A stretch of DNA of 64,000 nucleotides from Dactylorhiza incarnata (taxonomy: Eukaryota > Streptophyta > Magnoliopsida > Asparagales > Orchidaceae), in assembly GCA_033032865.1 (NCBI GenBank), contig JAWHQI010000064.1:5766001-5830000 (forward strand), read 5' to 3'. A program made the translations under genes and the position numbers. Positions 10,514 through 20,941 of the stretch are shown here, one piece after another. Within the stretch, counting starts at the first letter, position 1. Each line of letters starts with the position of its first letter. The notes beneath the pieces were generated by a model that worked only from the letters and a program-made list of their open reading frames with translations, made no database searches and was not told the origin of the DNA.

Positions 10514-11694
10514 TGGATGTTTTTAGATGCCTACGCTTTGATGTTTTTGTTTGGGGAATCAAATACCTAGACTCTTATTTGTCAGGGAAGAGGTAGAGGA
10601 GATACCTGCTGCGAGGAATCGTCTGCTGTCTATGGCTTCTCATGGAGAGTGACCTATTCTAACATGGAAGGGATACACATTCAGAGCAGAGCTAGGATTC
10701 CAAGGTTCTCTGTTAGCAATTTCCTCTAGCTTCTTCCTTGCATGTAGTCTGTTGTCCTCTTTTTGGGGTTTTTTTTTTCTTGAACTTATGTTCTATTTTA
10801 GAAGTTTTATTGGTTAGTATTTTTGGATATTTATAATGACTGCTATTTCGTGACTCATTTGATCTCAGGCATGGTATTGGTTTAAGTCTTACGATTTGAA
10901 GCTTATGGGCATAATATTGGTCCTCCTTGCGGCTTGGATGAGTTGGTGGTTAAGGAGACTTTACTCGATTTCTATTGGTGATCCATGCTTGCTATTGGTA
11001 ATATTGTTCCCCACATACTGTGCTTGATTTTTGTTGTTTAATCAGTTTTAATCCATTTTAATCTTCCTACTCTGTTCTTTAAGTTTATTAGTCAGGGGCA
11101 CGAACTCCCAAAGCATGTTCAACTTTCCTTTTGGAGATTTCATCAATTGTCGAGGAGTCGTCTACACATCTGTGAAAGAGAGCTTTTAACAATTCTAGAC
11201 GATTATGCAAATGATTAGGTACTTCTATCTCATCAATTTACTCTGATATTTTCAAATAATTAGGTATTTTTTATTTGCTAATTAAATTTCTAATGTCTTC
11301 GTTATTTTTGTGGCCCATTAGTTATTTATATTTTTTAACCGTGTTGTGAATTTTATCCATTTGGGATTCAATAATTGTGGGTTATGTTACAACAGCCATA
11401 TCTCTCTTTAGCCCTCTTTTCGCTCTCATTTATGTTTAGATATCTATTTAGCCATTTCTCACCCTCATTTATGTTCCCACATATGAATTTTGTGGGAAAT
11501 CGAATAAATTTTGTTGCGTTCCTCGAAAGAGAGTTTAGGAGAGGGCTGCCAATTTACTCTTGACTGGTGTTACAGTTACAATTTGATACCTAAATGAAAC
11601 ATGCACTATATATGATACAACCAAAAATTCACAGTTTTATGGAATGCTTCCAACAGGTTGATTTAATCAAGAAATTCCGCATCAGAAAATACTC
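10514..11694. other. AT-rich non-coding sequence inside the Helitron-derived region
   Basis: Several short exon-like islands, for example after the acceptor-like TTTGTCAG near 10585, but none longer than about 25 codons. I see no gene. It ends at the TAA target of H1. Confidence 0.35.
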
Positions 11695-11697
11695 TAA

Positions 11698-12949
11698 GGG
11701 TCCGTTCGTTTGGACGGAATTGAGCTCCTGGAATTGGAATTGAATGTATAATTCCAATTTTGTCGTTCGTTTACGCGCTTGACATTGGAATTGAAATTTT
11801 AATGAATTCCGGGGAATTCATTTTGAACTAAACACAATTCTTTCCAATCTATATAAGAATTCGATAATTCTGGCCGAGACTTTTTTTTCGTCTGAGCACG
11901 ATTTTTGCTCGGGCACGTGTTTTTCGCATGTGAGTGCGTTTTTCGCCGAACAAGATTTTTTCGTCTGAGCGCGCATTTTTCGCCCATGCGTGCGTTTTTT
12001 GCTCAGGCGCGCATTTTTGTCGTCGTGCACGCGTTTTTTATAATCCGGCGCATGTTTGTTGCCCGGACGCGCGTTTGTCGTCGGACAATTTTTTCGCCAG
12101 AGCGAGATTTTTTCGCCCGACGGCGAAAATTTTGCCTAGGGGCAATTTTTTCGCACGGGCGCGAGTTTTTCGCCGGGGCAACATTTTTTCGCCCGAGGGC
12201 GATTTTTTTCGCCCGGGTGCGATTTTTTCGCCCGGGCGTGCGATTTTTTCACCCGGGCGTGATTTTTTCACCCGAACGCGATTTTTTCACCCGGACGTGA
12301 TTTTTCCCCCGAGAATGTTTTTTCGCCCGGACGCGATTTTTTCGCCCGGGCGCGAATTTTTCTCCCTGGGGAGAGTTTTTCGCCCCAGCGCAATTTTTTT
12401 GCTCAAGCACAATTTTTCGCCCGGGCAAGATTTGTTTGGCCGGGAGTGATTTTTTTGCCCAGGCGAGATTTTTTCGCCCGGCTAGATTTTTTTGCTCGGG
12501 GGCAATTTTCTCGGGATGCACTTTTATCGCCTGTGCGAACTTTTTTAGGTCGAGTGGGTGAAAAAATCGCACCCGGGAAAAAAATTTGCGCCCGGGCAAA
12601 CAACGAAAGCCCGGGCGAAAAAATCGCGGTTGGGCGAAAAAATTACGCCGGGGCGGAAAAAATCGTTCTAGGGAAAAAAAATCGCCCCGGTCAAAAACAT
12701 CGTCGCCATGACATACATTTGTTTATGATATATGTGATAAATATTAGCTTCTTTGTAATATTTTTTAAATTTTAAATTGAATTTTATTTAAGAAACGAAC
12801 AAAAGTATTGATTAATTCCACAATATTCAACAATATTGTTTATTAGCCAAACGTTGGAATTGGAATTTGTTACCAATATTTAATTTCACAATATTCATCA
12901 ATATTCAATTCCAATATCGAATTCCAATTCCGTCCAAACGAACGGGCCC
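11698..12949. mobile_element. H1: PIF/Harbinger-like non-autonomous element with internal satellite
   Basis: Terminal inverted repeats GGGTCCGTTCGTTTGGACGG (left) and, inverted, GGGCCCGTTCGTTTGGACGG (right); the match runs about 24 bp with one or two mismatches. The flanking 3-bp TSDs are TAA at 11695-11697 and 12950-12952. Three-base TAA/TTA duplications with GGG/GGC-type ends are the hallmark of PIF/Harbinger elements. There is no transposase. The 1.25-kb interior is mostly the satellite described separately, so the element depends on another for mobility. Confidence 0.82.
11880..12710. repeat. H1 internal satellite, orientation switch near 12545
   Basis: Degenerate tandem units of about 19-20 bp, GCGATTTTTTCGCCCGGGC. 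Units read in this direction from about 11880 to 12545 and as the reverse complement (GCCCGGGCGAAAAAATCGC) from about 12548 to 12710. The transcript or single strand could fold on itself. Arg/Phe- or Lys-rich frames on both strands are artefacts of this repeat. Confidence 0.8.
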
Positions 12950-12952
12950 TAA

Positions 12953-14658
12953 GGGTCCATTCGTTTCACAGACATTGATATTGAAGTACTGGCTTTCAAT
13001 CTAATATCAATACACACGGGAAATAACATTAAGTTTAAATCCAATTCTTTTGTTCGTCTGTATCATAATTTTCTGTCATAGGAATTGATATTCATTACTT
13101 TTTACTGTTCGTTTGCAGAAAGACTTTCTTTCATAAGAATTGACATTGATCAATGTTGAGCTTCTAAACTTCTTCCTGCAAATTATCATAAGCAATAGTG
13201 TGTTTATTAGCCCGGCACGCGTTTTTTTAGCCCGGCGTGCGACTTTTTCGCCCGGGCGCGCTTTTTTCGCCCGGGCGCGATTTTTCGTCGGGCGCGATTT
13301 TTTCGCAAGGCGCATTTTTTTCGCCCGAGCGCATTTTTGTTGCTCGAGCGCATTTTTGTTGCTCGAGCGCATTTTTTTCGCTCGGATGCAGTTTTTTTGC
13401 CCGGGCGCGAAAAAAACACGTCTGGGCGAAAAAGGCGAGATTTTTTCGCGAAAAAACGTGTCTGGGCTAAAAAAAACACGCCCGAGCGGAAAAAGCGCGA
13501 TTTTTTCGCGAAAAAATGCGCCCGGGCGAAAAAATGCGCCCGGGCGAAAAAATCGCGCCTGGTCAAGAAAATTGCGCTCGGGCGAAAAAATGTGCCCGGG
13601 GGGAAAAACACGCCCGGCGAAAAAACGCGTCCCGGGCGAAAAAAATGCGCCCGGGCGAAAAAATCGCGCCCGGGCGAAAAAAATGCCCCTGGCGAAAAAA
13701 TTCGCGCCCAGAGAAATAAATCTCTCCCAGGCGAGAAATAGCGACCGGGCGAAAAAATCGCGCCCGGGAAAAAAAAACGCGATCAGGCGACAAAATTGCG
13801 CCCGGGCGAAATGAAACGCGGCCGAGCGAAAATATCGCGCCCGGGCGAAAAAATGCGTCCGTGTGTAAAAACGCACCAGGGCGAAAAAAACGCGCCCGGG
13901 CGAAAAAATCGCTTCCGGGCAAAAAAATCGCTTCCGGGCGAAAAAAAGGCGCCCGGGCGAAAAAATCGCGCCCGGGTGAAAAAAACACGCCCGGGTGAAA
14001 AAAAACGCGTGGGGGCGAAAAAATGCGCCCGGGCGAAATTTTTGCCCCGTGGCGAAAATATCGAGCTCGGGCAATAAAATCGCGTTAGGGGTGAAAAATC
14101 GTGTTCGGCCGGAAAAATTGCATCCGGACGAAAAAAATGTGTCCGGGCGAAAAAAATGCGTCAGAGCAAAAAAAAACGCGTCTGGGCGAAAAAAACGCGC
14201 CCGGGCAAAATTTTCGCGCCGTGGTGAAAATATCGCGCTCGGGCAATAAAATCGCGTAAGGGGTGAAAAATCGTGTTCGGCCGGAAAAATTGCATCCCGA
14301 CGGAAAAATTGTGTCCGGGCGAAAAAACTGCGTTCGGGTGAAATTTCCGCGTCCTCGCTAAAAAATCACGTATGGAGCCAAAAAACAGCGTACGGGCAAA
14401 AAAATCACGTACGTGCAAAAAATGCGCATTCGGGCCAAAAAAATTTGATATCCTTTTGGAAAGTCGGAGTTGGCGATCTCAATATCCGCCCCTAGAGATA
14501 AACATTGAATCGATAGGTTTTTAGGTTATGGTGAATATCGTCGATTTTCCACCAGAAAGTCAATTCCACTCTACAATTGTTGGTACGAACAACAGAAATG
14601 ACTTTCATATTCTTAAAACCAATACTTCAATATCAATATCTGTGAAACAAACGGACCC
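12953..14658. mobile_element. H2: second PIF/Harbinger-like element abutting H1
   Basis: Terminal inverted repeats begin GGGTCCATTCGTTTCACAGA (left) and, inverted, GGGTCCGTTTGTTTCACAGA (right) and extend about 40 bp (…TGATATTGAAGTA.TGG). TSD TAA at 12950-12952, shared with H1, and at 14659-14661. After the first 14 bp the termini differ from H1, yet the interior holds the same satellite. No transposase is encoded. Confidence 0.83.
13207..14440. repeat. H2 internal satellite with orientation switch near 13407
   Basis: Same 19-20 bp GCGATTTTTTCGCCCGGGC family as H1. The forward part is short (13207-13406) and the reverse part long (13407-14440). About 100 bp at 14036-14150 is duplicated at 14208-14310. 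All open frames in both orientations derive from the repeat. Confidence 0.8.
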
Positions 14659-14661
14659 TAA

Positions 14662-15564
14662 TAGATATCAATGACATTGTCACGATTGAATCAAGCACGA
14701 AGCGAGATTGTATGCTTCTCACATTGTAGGTCTTTATATTTTAGAGCTTCATTTGTTGCTTCAGTGTGAGTTTGATAATGCCTAATTAGGCAAAATGCTT
14801 CTGTATTGTATGCCTCATCATTTTCTGGATTGAATGCTTCTCACTTGAAAAACTTACCTGAACATGAATTGCCATCTCACTTGGTATTGCTTCTCTTATG
14901 TTCTTATACATGTTTTAGCTTTCTAAATGTTTTACTTCGAAGTTTTTGATTTCTATTTCTATATTTTTAAATGTAGGTTTTAGCATCCTAAATGATTTCT
15001 AGATTTATTTCCTACAGTTTTCTGCTTAGTTGTATTCCATTTCCTGAACTGATTCTGCTTGGGAATTTCCCCTATTATATTTCCAATTCGTGCTGTAAGA
15101 TCAGCAATAAGTATGAATTGTGCGGAGTTCCCCCATTCTATTTTCACAGAAGCTGCGTTGGATTAAACTTAATCAAAACAAGATACGTACGGAGTTGTGC
15201 CAAGGATTGCAGGACAACTTCGTAGCAGGTGAAACTAACGCAGGTAACCTCTTCTCCTTCAACTTGCAAGCTAAAGCAAATAAAATAAAATCATGTTATA
15301 ATTCCTGTTATTTGTTATGCCAATTTAGTTTCCAAGGTTTATTTCTCCACTTCAGGATATGCATTGTCACATTTTATTTGCAAATGCAAAGCCTACCTGT
15401 AATTGAAGTCAGCCAATAACTATTTGATAATGATGAATTGAATGTGTAAAAGTTTGTGCATTTGTTTGTAGGACGACCCTGAAGGTCCTCCAATACTCCT
15501 CCACCGAGCCTGATCCGCATCAAAATTGAATCAGGTGCCCGGGAGTAGCTAAGTCTAAAGGGGT
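14662..15564. other. AT-rich non-coding sequence, right part of the Helitron-derived region
   Basis: No credible gene. Contains direct-repeat copy 2 (15420-15525) matching 9706-9822. Short exon-like stretches flank GTAACC and TTTGTAG splice-like words, which may be captured intron-exon structure. Confidence 0.35.
15420..15525 (+). repeat. direct repeat copy 2
   Basis: Matches 9706-9822 from TATTTGATAATGATGAATTG through GCCTGATCCGCATC, with point differences and a small deletion. Same orientation. Confidence 0.6.
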
Positions 15565-15869
15565 GACTCATAGGTCGCCCCCACGACGAGGGTCGCCCCT
15601 ACGATGAATGTCGCCCGCACGACGAATATCGTCCCCACGACGAATGTCGCACCCACCACCAATATCACCCTCCACGCCAAATGACACCGCCCACGACAGA
15701 TGCGGGCGCAGGCCTCCCGAATGCGGGCGCAGCCCGCCCGAATGCGGACGCAGCCCGCCCGAATGCGGACGCAGCCCGCTTGAAAGCCAAGCGGGCGAAG
15801 CCCGCTTGGTTACGGGCGAAGCCCGCAGCGACGCATCGAGAACGGGCGTAGCCCGTTCGAAGATGCTAG
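15565..15869 (+). mobile_element. Helitron 3' terminal region
   Basis: After a GTCGCCCCCACGACGA minisatellite and a run of GCGGGCG(C/A)AGCCCGC hairpins, the sequence ends with a perfect hairpin at 15841-15857 (AACGGGC-GTA-GCCCGTT). Eight bases later comes CTAG at 15866-15869, followed by T. A short GC-rich hairpin about 10 bp before a CTRR end, inserted next to T, is the Helitron 3' signature. The 5' TC end was not located, so total length is unknown. It may begin upstream of 8,300-9,000, making H1/H2 insertions within it. No Rep/helicase gene is present, so it is non-autonomous. Confidence 0.6.
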
Positions 15870-16267
15870 TATATATATATATATATAAGAACTAGTTTGG
15901 AGTTGTAGAATTTATCATAGTCATCCAATATGTGACAAGCTTTTGATCTCAGCCATCCAATGAAGAGAGAGAAAGAAAGAGAGAAGAGAGAGGGGGAGAG
16001 GGAATCTTTATAGGCCTCATATACCTACATTTAGGAATAGGAGGGAGAGGGGAGAGAAGAGAAAGGGAGAGAGATATTAATTTTTAGGTAAAAATTTACA
16101 TTTTTTAACAAAATAAAAATAAGAATATTGATTCATATTTTATACGGCTATTTTAAGTACTCATATGTATATGTTTTGAATAAAAAGTAACTGTGCATAT
16201 GCGTGTGCAGCCCGATCGAATGCGGGCACACCCCGCTCGAATACGAGTGAAGCCCGTGCGGAGCTAC
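15870..16267 (+). mobile_element. remnant of an older Helitron, 3' part
   Basis: Starts with an (AT)n run after the inner Helitron end. 16020-16260 is homologous to 8800-9020. It ends with a decayed hairpin at 16243-16257 (ACGAGTG-AAGCCCGT, where neighbours have ACGGGCGAAGCCCGT), then CTAC at 16264-16267 and T. This looks like a mutated copy of the same terminus, so the inner Helitron would have inserted into a relative. A (TG)n tract follows. Confidence 0.35.
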
Positions 16268-17820
16268 TTGTGTGTGTGTGTGTGTGTATCTTGATGTTGT
16301 TTCTATGATATGCTGTACGCGTTGTTCCTCATCGAATATAAGTATTTGGACCTACATCTCGTTTATACTCCGTATCAAGTTGTAGGTTGTCATGGCAAAT
16401 GATGATTCAAGTGAAGATATGACACTACTCTTCAAAAAAATTTCATCTCAGGGGAGTAATAGTTTTCTTAGTTTTGTGCTCTTTATGCTGGAATTTTCTT
16501 TAATTCTTCACTTATATATGTCATTACTGTCGCGAGAGATCTTTGCTAGGAACTAGCAAAGGCACAAGTGTGAGGGTACACTGTATACGAATTGGGTGAT
16601 GATTTAGCTTGGTTGAACACTTCTTTGCATATCCTTAATCTTATTATATTGATGAATTTGTTATTCAAGATATTCAATTGAAATTGATTGGTATGCTTGA
16701 CAATCCTAAGAGTTCCGATTTTGAAATTGAAGTTAGTAAAATGTGTTAAACCTCAATAAAGTATTTCCTTTATGCACACTATTCTTCAAAAAGAATTTGC
16801 TTCCGAACAATGTATTTTTATTGACTTCTATATATAATGGTGGATGAGTTAGCAAGAATTGAATTAATGATACAAACCAAGACGTTGAGTAAAGTAGTTA
16901 ATTGGTAAGAAAGAGTAGAGTCATTTTTGGATTACTTTGCACAATATAACCTATTTTTGTTTTGATCATTCATCACCCTTCTGAGCTTGAGCTTTTTCAT
17001 TTTGATACGCATTATCCCATGCATAAACTCCCTTTATACCTACTAGTATATCTTAGTGAGGTATCCATTTATGAGTGTTTAATTTATAAAAAAATCTCAT
17101 AGTGATATGTGACCTAAGCATATATGACTACACAAACTCAGAATGATCCCAACTATGAAGCCTTAAAATGTAAAAAATCTCATATTGATATGTGACCTAA
17201 GTATGTCTACACATACTTGGAATGATCCCAACTATGGAGTATAAAAATGTGTGGTGTTTGAAAGTTAAACCCCATATTAGAGTCATTAAGATTATTAATG
17301 AGGGTAGTTTCATTTTGCTATCAAAAATTTATCCATGAAATCTAACCAAGTCAAAATCAAGCCAACTGCAAGTTCTTATGATTTTCTTTAAATTGAACTA
17401 CCAAACATGTGTGGAGGCCTAATCAAGATTCATCCTATTCTTATTCATTTCCTATTAGTGCAGAAGTCCAAGGAGAAAATTTGTGTGGAAGTAACAATAT
17501 TTATCCATGAAATCTAACCAAGTCAAAATCAAGCCTATTGAAAATTTTGTTACTTCCACCCAAATTTTGAGGAATAACACACAACACTAGAAATCTTAAT
17601 TGAGTTTTATCTTTTATCAAACTAATGAAATTTTTCTATATTGTTGAAATCTTAATGATTGACAAATATATCAGTTGATTAATGTGAATCTCTTGAGTAA
17701 ACTTTAATCATCTTCGATATACGGATCATTTGAATGTGTATCTTGATAGCTATCTTTTCATTCAATTTTATCAATATGAATTACCTTTGCGAGGGACAAG
17801 CAACTGTCTAAGTGTGAGAG
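16268..17820. other. AT-rich non-coding sequence, possibly internal part of a non-autonomous LTR element
   Basis: No gene is seen. Near 16550-16580 the word GCACAAGTGTGAGGG resembles a polypurine tract, and 17800-17820 has AAGTGTGAGAG directly before the LTR-like block that follows. This suggests the interior of a large non-coding gypsy derivative. No 5' LTR could be matched. Confidence 0.3.
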
Positions 17821-19158
17821 TGTGATAACTTCTCAAAAAGAAGTTATTTAGACTTATGTTTGGACTTCTCTATCGCGTATATGTGAAAAATATGTTCTAA
17901 GAAACTTGGAATATTAACAATTCTTGAATTAATGTATGTTTGGATATTATCATCATTTTTTCTATGTTTTATTGTAGAAATGTTGAAGAAGTCAACTTGA
18001 AGAGGTAAAGCTAAAATAAAATTTTCTGCCTGGGAAATTTGTTGCAACAACTTAAAAGCTGTTGCAACAAGTCGGAATTCCAAAATTCAAAATTTAAATT
18101 TCGAATTAAAGTGGAGACAGTTGCTGAATTGGAAGGATGCATTGATTCAGATGGAAGAGTTATATAGAGGGGGCGAAGGTTAAGGAAGGAGATCACAAAA
18201 AGAGAGGGGGGCATTTGGCAAACTCTGAGGAGAAAAGGCGCACCAGCTATGGTAAGGGGGAACAAGACAAATTTTTGCACAAAGCTGAGAGGAAATTCCT
18301 GCAATATTTTTGATCTTCTCTCATCATGTCTAGTAAGATCTTTCAAATTTTGTGGTGTGTTTCTTCCATCATGAACTAAACCTCTAGGTCTTGTATGTTG
18401 AGAGTACTTTGTCTTGTTGTGATGCTGTGATTCTAAATTTTCTTTATGAGTGTTTGAGAAACTATCTTTATTGAATTTATGATTTTATTATTGGAAATTT
18501 TGGATTTAGTTTTCTTCTTCTAAATTGCGTGGCGAGATTTGAGAGGAGTTATGTTAATTTAGAGATGAATGTTTTCTTTTGCACGACGAGATTCGGAGAG
18601 GAGTTGTGTAAGTCTTTAACCGAAGTTTTCATCTTTGTACTGCACTGCAAGATTCGAGAGAGGGGTGACGTTAGTGTATCATAAGCTTTAGTATCGCGTA
18701 GAAGAGAGATTCCATCTTCTTGTTAGCAACATTGATTTATGTACTTCGTATTATTATTATTTTTGCCTAAGTTAGAGATAACTAGGAGAATTAAGAATAA
18801 GCGGATTTCGGATATTGAGAGCTAATGTTTTCTACTTTCAAATCGTTACAGGATAGTTAATCAAACATTTTATAAACATCACTCTAAGAATTCATCACAA
18901 TAGACATATGAAATCAATATACAAGACTATTTCTCAAAATTATTAAAAAGTATTATTAGGTATCGTAGTTATAATTTCTTTGATTTTTAACAGTTTTAAA
19001 AAAAAGTCTCTTTATTTAATCTGCTTGAATTTAAAAAAAAAATTGAACTAGTACTTGCGAGCATTAGAATAGTCACTTCTCTGTGGGAACGATCATTACT
19101 TACATTGTATTACTTGATCCGACACGTGCACTTGCATCTAACTATTTTTTGAGTATCA
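17821..19158 (+). repeat. LTR-like block (probable 3' LTR of a non-autonomous gypsy derivative)
   Basis: Begins TGTGATAACTTCT after a purine tract and ends ...TTTTTTGAGTATCA. The last 100 bp contain CTGTGGGAACGATCATTACT and GTGCACTTGCATC, words typical of plant gypsy LTR 3' ends. A 9-bp-arm inverted repeat sits at the start (17825-17833 / 17839-17847). Two short minus-strand frames (17844-18346) look like chance. With no partner LTR in the window the borders are provisional. Confidence 0.4.
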
Positions 19159-19715
19159 GTGACGAGCTGAATCCTCAAAGAATCCAGCTCTTTTTTAATC
19201 TCCAAGAGGGAGATCTGCTTCTCGACAAGGACCTCAGCAGCGTGGAAAGAAGAAAATCCTAGTTATGTGAGAGCACAACCTCACATGTAGGGTAAAGAAA
19301 GAGCGATGATCTAAATTTACCTCGACCATAATATGGGTCGGCTGCGCCTGTTGGGCCTCGACCATCTAGGCCTTGATCTTGTTGAGCCTTTTCATGACCT
19401 CGATGTGCTTGTTCGTGCTCTCCTCGGCAACAGTGAGGATGCTCTTAGTATCATGCATCGACTTGACACTGCGAATGTATCTCCTCGCCAAGAAATACAG
19501 GAGCTCGACCATCCTTAGAATTGAGCGTGAGGCCTGCCAGGCGAGGAATCATGGGCCGACCCCTGCAAGGAGCTCAACATCATTTCACTCATTGAAGTTG
19601 TATAGAACGTTGAACGTGTTGTCATTGGGCTAGCTTCCCTCCATCCAAGATGGCAGGAGTGTGCTTAGGGACACTCGATTCTGCATGGCGTCCCACGCAA
19701 CCAACGGCTCATTGA
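19159..19715 (-). pseudogene. G: downstream part of a decayed minus-strand transposon gene
   Basis: On the minus strand this carries a fragment with RYIRSVKSMHDTKSILTVAE and a coiled-coil-like VMKRLNKIKA, interrupted by stops. It continues the gene whose upstream part is at 39948-41096; element A separates the two with TSD TGATG. The left side is cut by the LTR block ending at 19158. Confidence 0.45.
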
Positions 19716-19802
19716 TGATGTGTTGGGGAAATGATTTATCTTAACCCCTAAAAATGAGTAGAATATAAATTCTAAGAATGAAAAATTAGTCTAAGTAAAT
19801 AT

Positions 19803-20034
19803 GCGTCGAATAGTATTCGACGCAACGTCGAAGTGTAGTCGATGTTCCTCTCAGAATGAGTCGAAGTAACTCCAAACAGAATTCGACGTAACCTATGTCG
19901 ACGTAACTCTGACTTCTAGTCGACGTATCTAGTGAAGTCGACGCACCTTAGGCGACGCACCTTCCATATTCTCCTCTCGACGTCCAGCCAGTCTGAAATC
20001 GACGCTTCCGTCGAATAGTAATCGATGCACGTCG
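19803..20034 (+). promoter_or_regulatory. A: CpG-rich palindrome cluster in LTR U3
   Basis: The best copy, at 19803-19823, is G-CGTCGA-N7-TCGACG-C; a second near 20007-20027 reads CGTCGA-N7-TCGATG. Further half-sites TCGACG and CGTCGA fill the interval. It lies roughly 280 bp upstream of the TATA box. Sireviruses are known for such LTR palindromes, presumed regulatory. Also present in the 3' LTR. Confidence 0.65.
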
Positions 20035-20941
20035 ATTCCTATGTCAAATTCAAAACACGCCAGATCTCTTTCCTTCTTTATGTAGATCTGATTCTTATGG
20101 AATTATATTATTCTTTTATAGCCGTTCTGAATCAGTCTTTCCTTCTAATTGATTTTTGGCTAAATTGATTAAGTTTATTATGGATATTATTTGAAATCAG
20201 AATGATCTCTTTCCTTCTACAAAAATATTGATTATGGAATCTTTTCACTCTTACTATTTCTCTGACTGCTAATTGATTATTCTCCTATAGTATTCTTTGA
20301 ATAAACAGAGCTATAAATAAGAGGGAAATCGGCAGAGAAGAAGAAGTGATCCACTCCATCCATTTGAAAAAAAGGAAAAGCTCCCAAGTGAAAAAGTGAG
20401 AAAGCTGAGAAAAGTGAAAGAGTGCTGTAGCAAAGAAAAAGCCTTCTTCTTCTCCTCCTTCTAAAGTCATACTGCTGCCATTTCTGAAAGCTCTCACTGA
20501 AAGAGAAAAAAGGCCTACAATCTCCTTCTCACTATAGAAGAGAGATTTTAAATTCACTATACTTGTGCTTCTAATCTTCTTGCTAGGAAGAAGATTCTTT
20601 CTTGCTTCAATTGTTTCTTTTCTACTTCTACTTCTACTTCTTATTCTTATTCCATTTTCAAATTGTGTAAAAGAGTTTTTAGAATCTCTCTTCAAAAAAT
20701 ACTGTTGTAGTGGTTATAAGAGTCTCCTTATCAAAAGACTCAGGCTGGTTCTAAGAGTCTCCTTATCAAAAGACTCAGTGCAAGATAGTGAATTCCTACC
20801 AAGGGGGTAGAAGAGTGGACTACCCAAAGTTTGGGGAACCACTATATTTCTTTGTGTTGTGCTGTGATTTTCTTTTTGCTATTTCTTTTGCTTAATTCTT
20901 GTTGGTGTGTGGGAAGCTTAAATCTGTGAATATTACACATA

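Noticed and set aside
10215..10596. Pro-rich and Gly-rich frames around the poly-C tract
   Set aside because: Pure translation of the GTCGCC-CACGACAAAT minisatellite and homopolymer.
11818..14418. More than a dozen overlapping Arg/Phe- or Lys-rich open frames on both strands, up to 332 residues
   Set aside because: They translate the 19-20 bp GCGATTTTTTCGCCCGGGC satellite of H1 and H2, which lacks stops in several frames. No domain or conserved residue pattern is present.
20565..20810. Hydrophobic 80-residue frame in A's 5' LTR (also 39473-39712)
   Set aside because: Present at the same place in both LTRs with frame-altering differences; LTR sequence, not a membrane protein gene.
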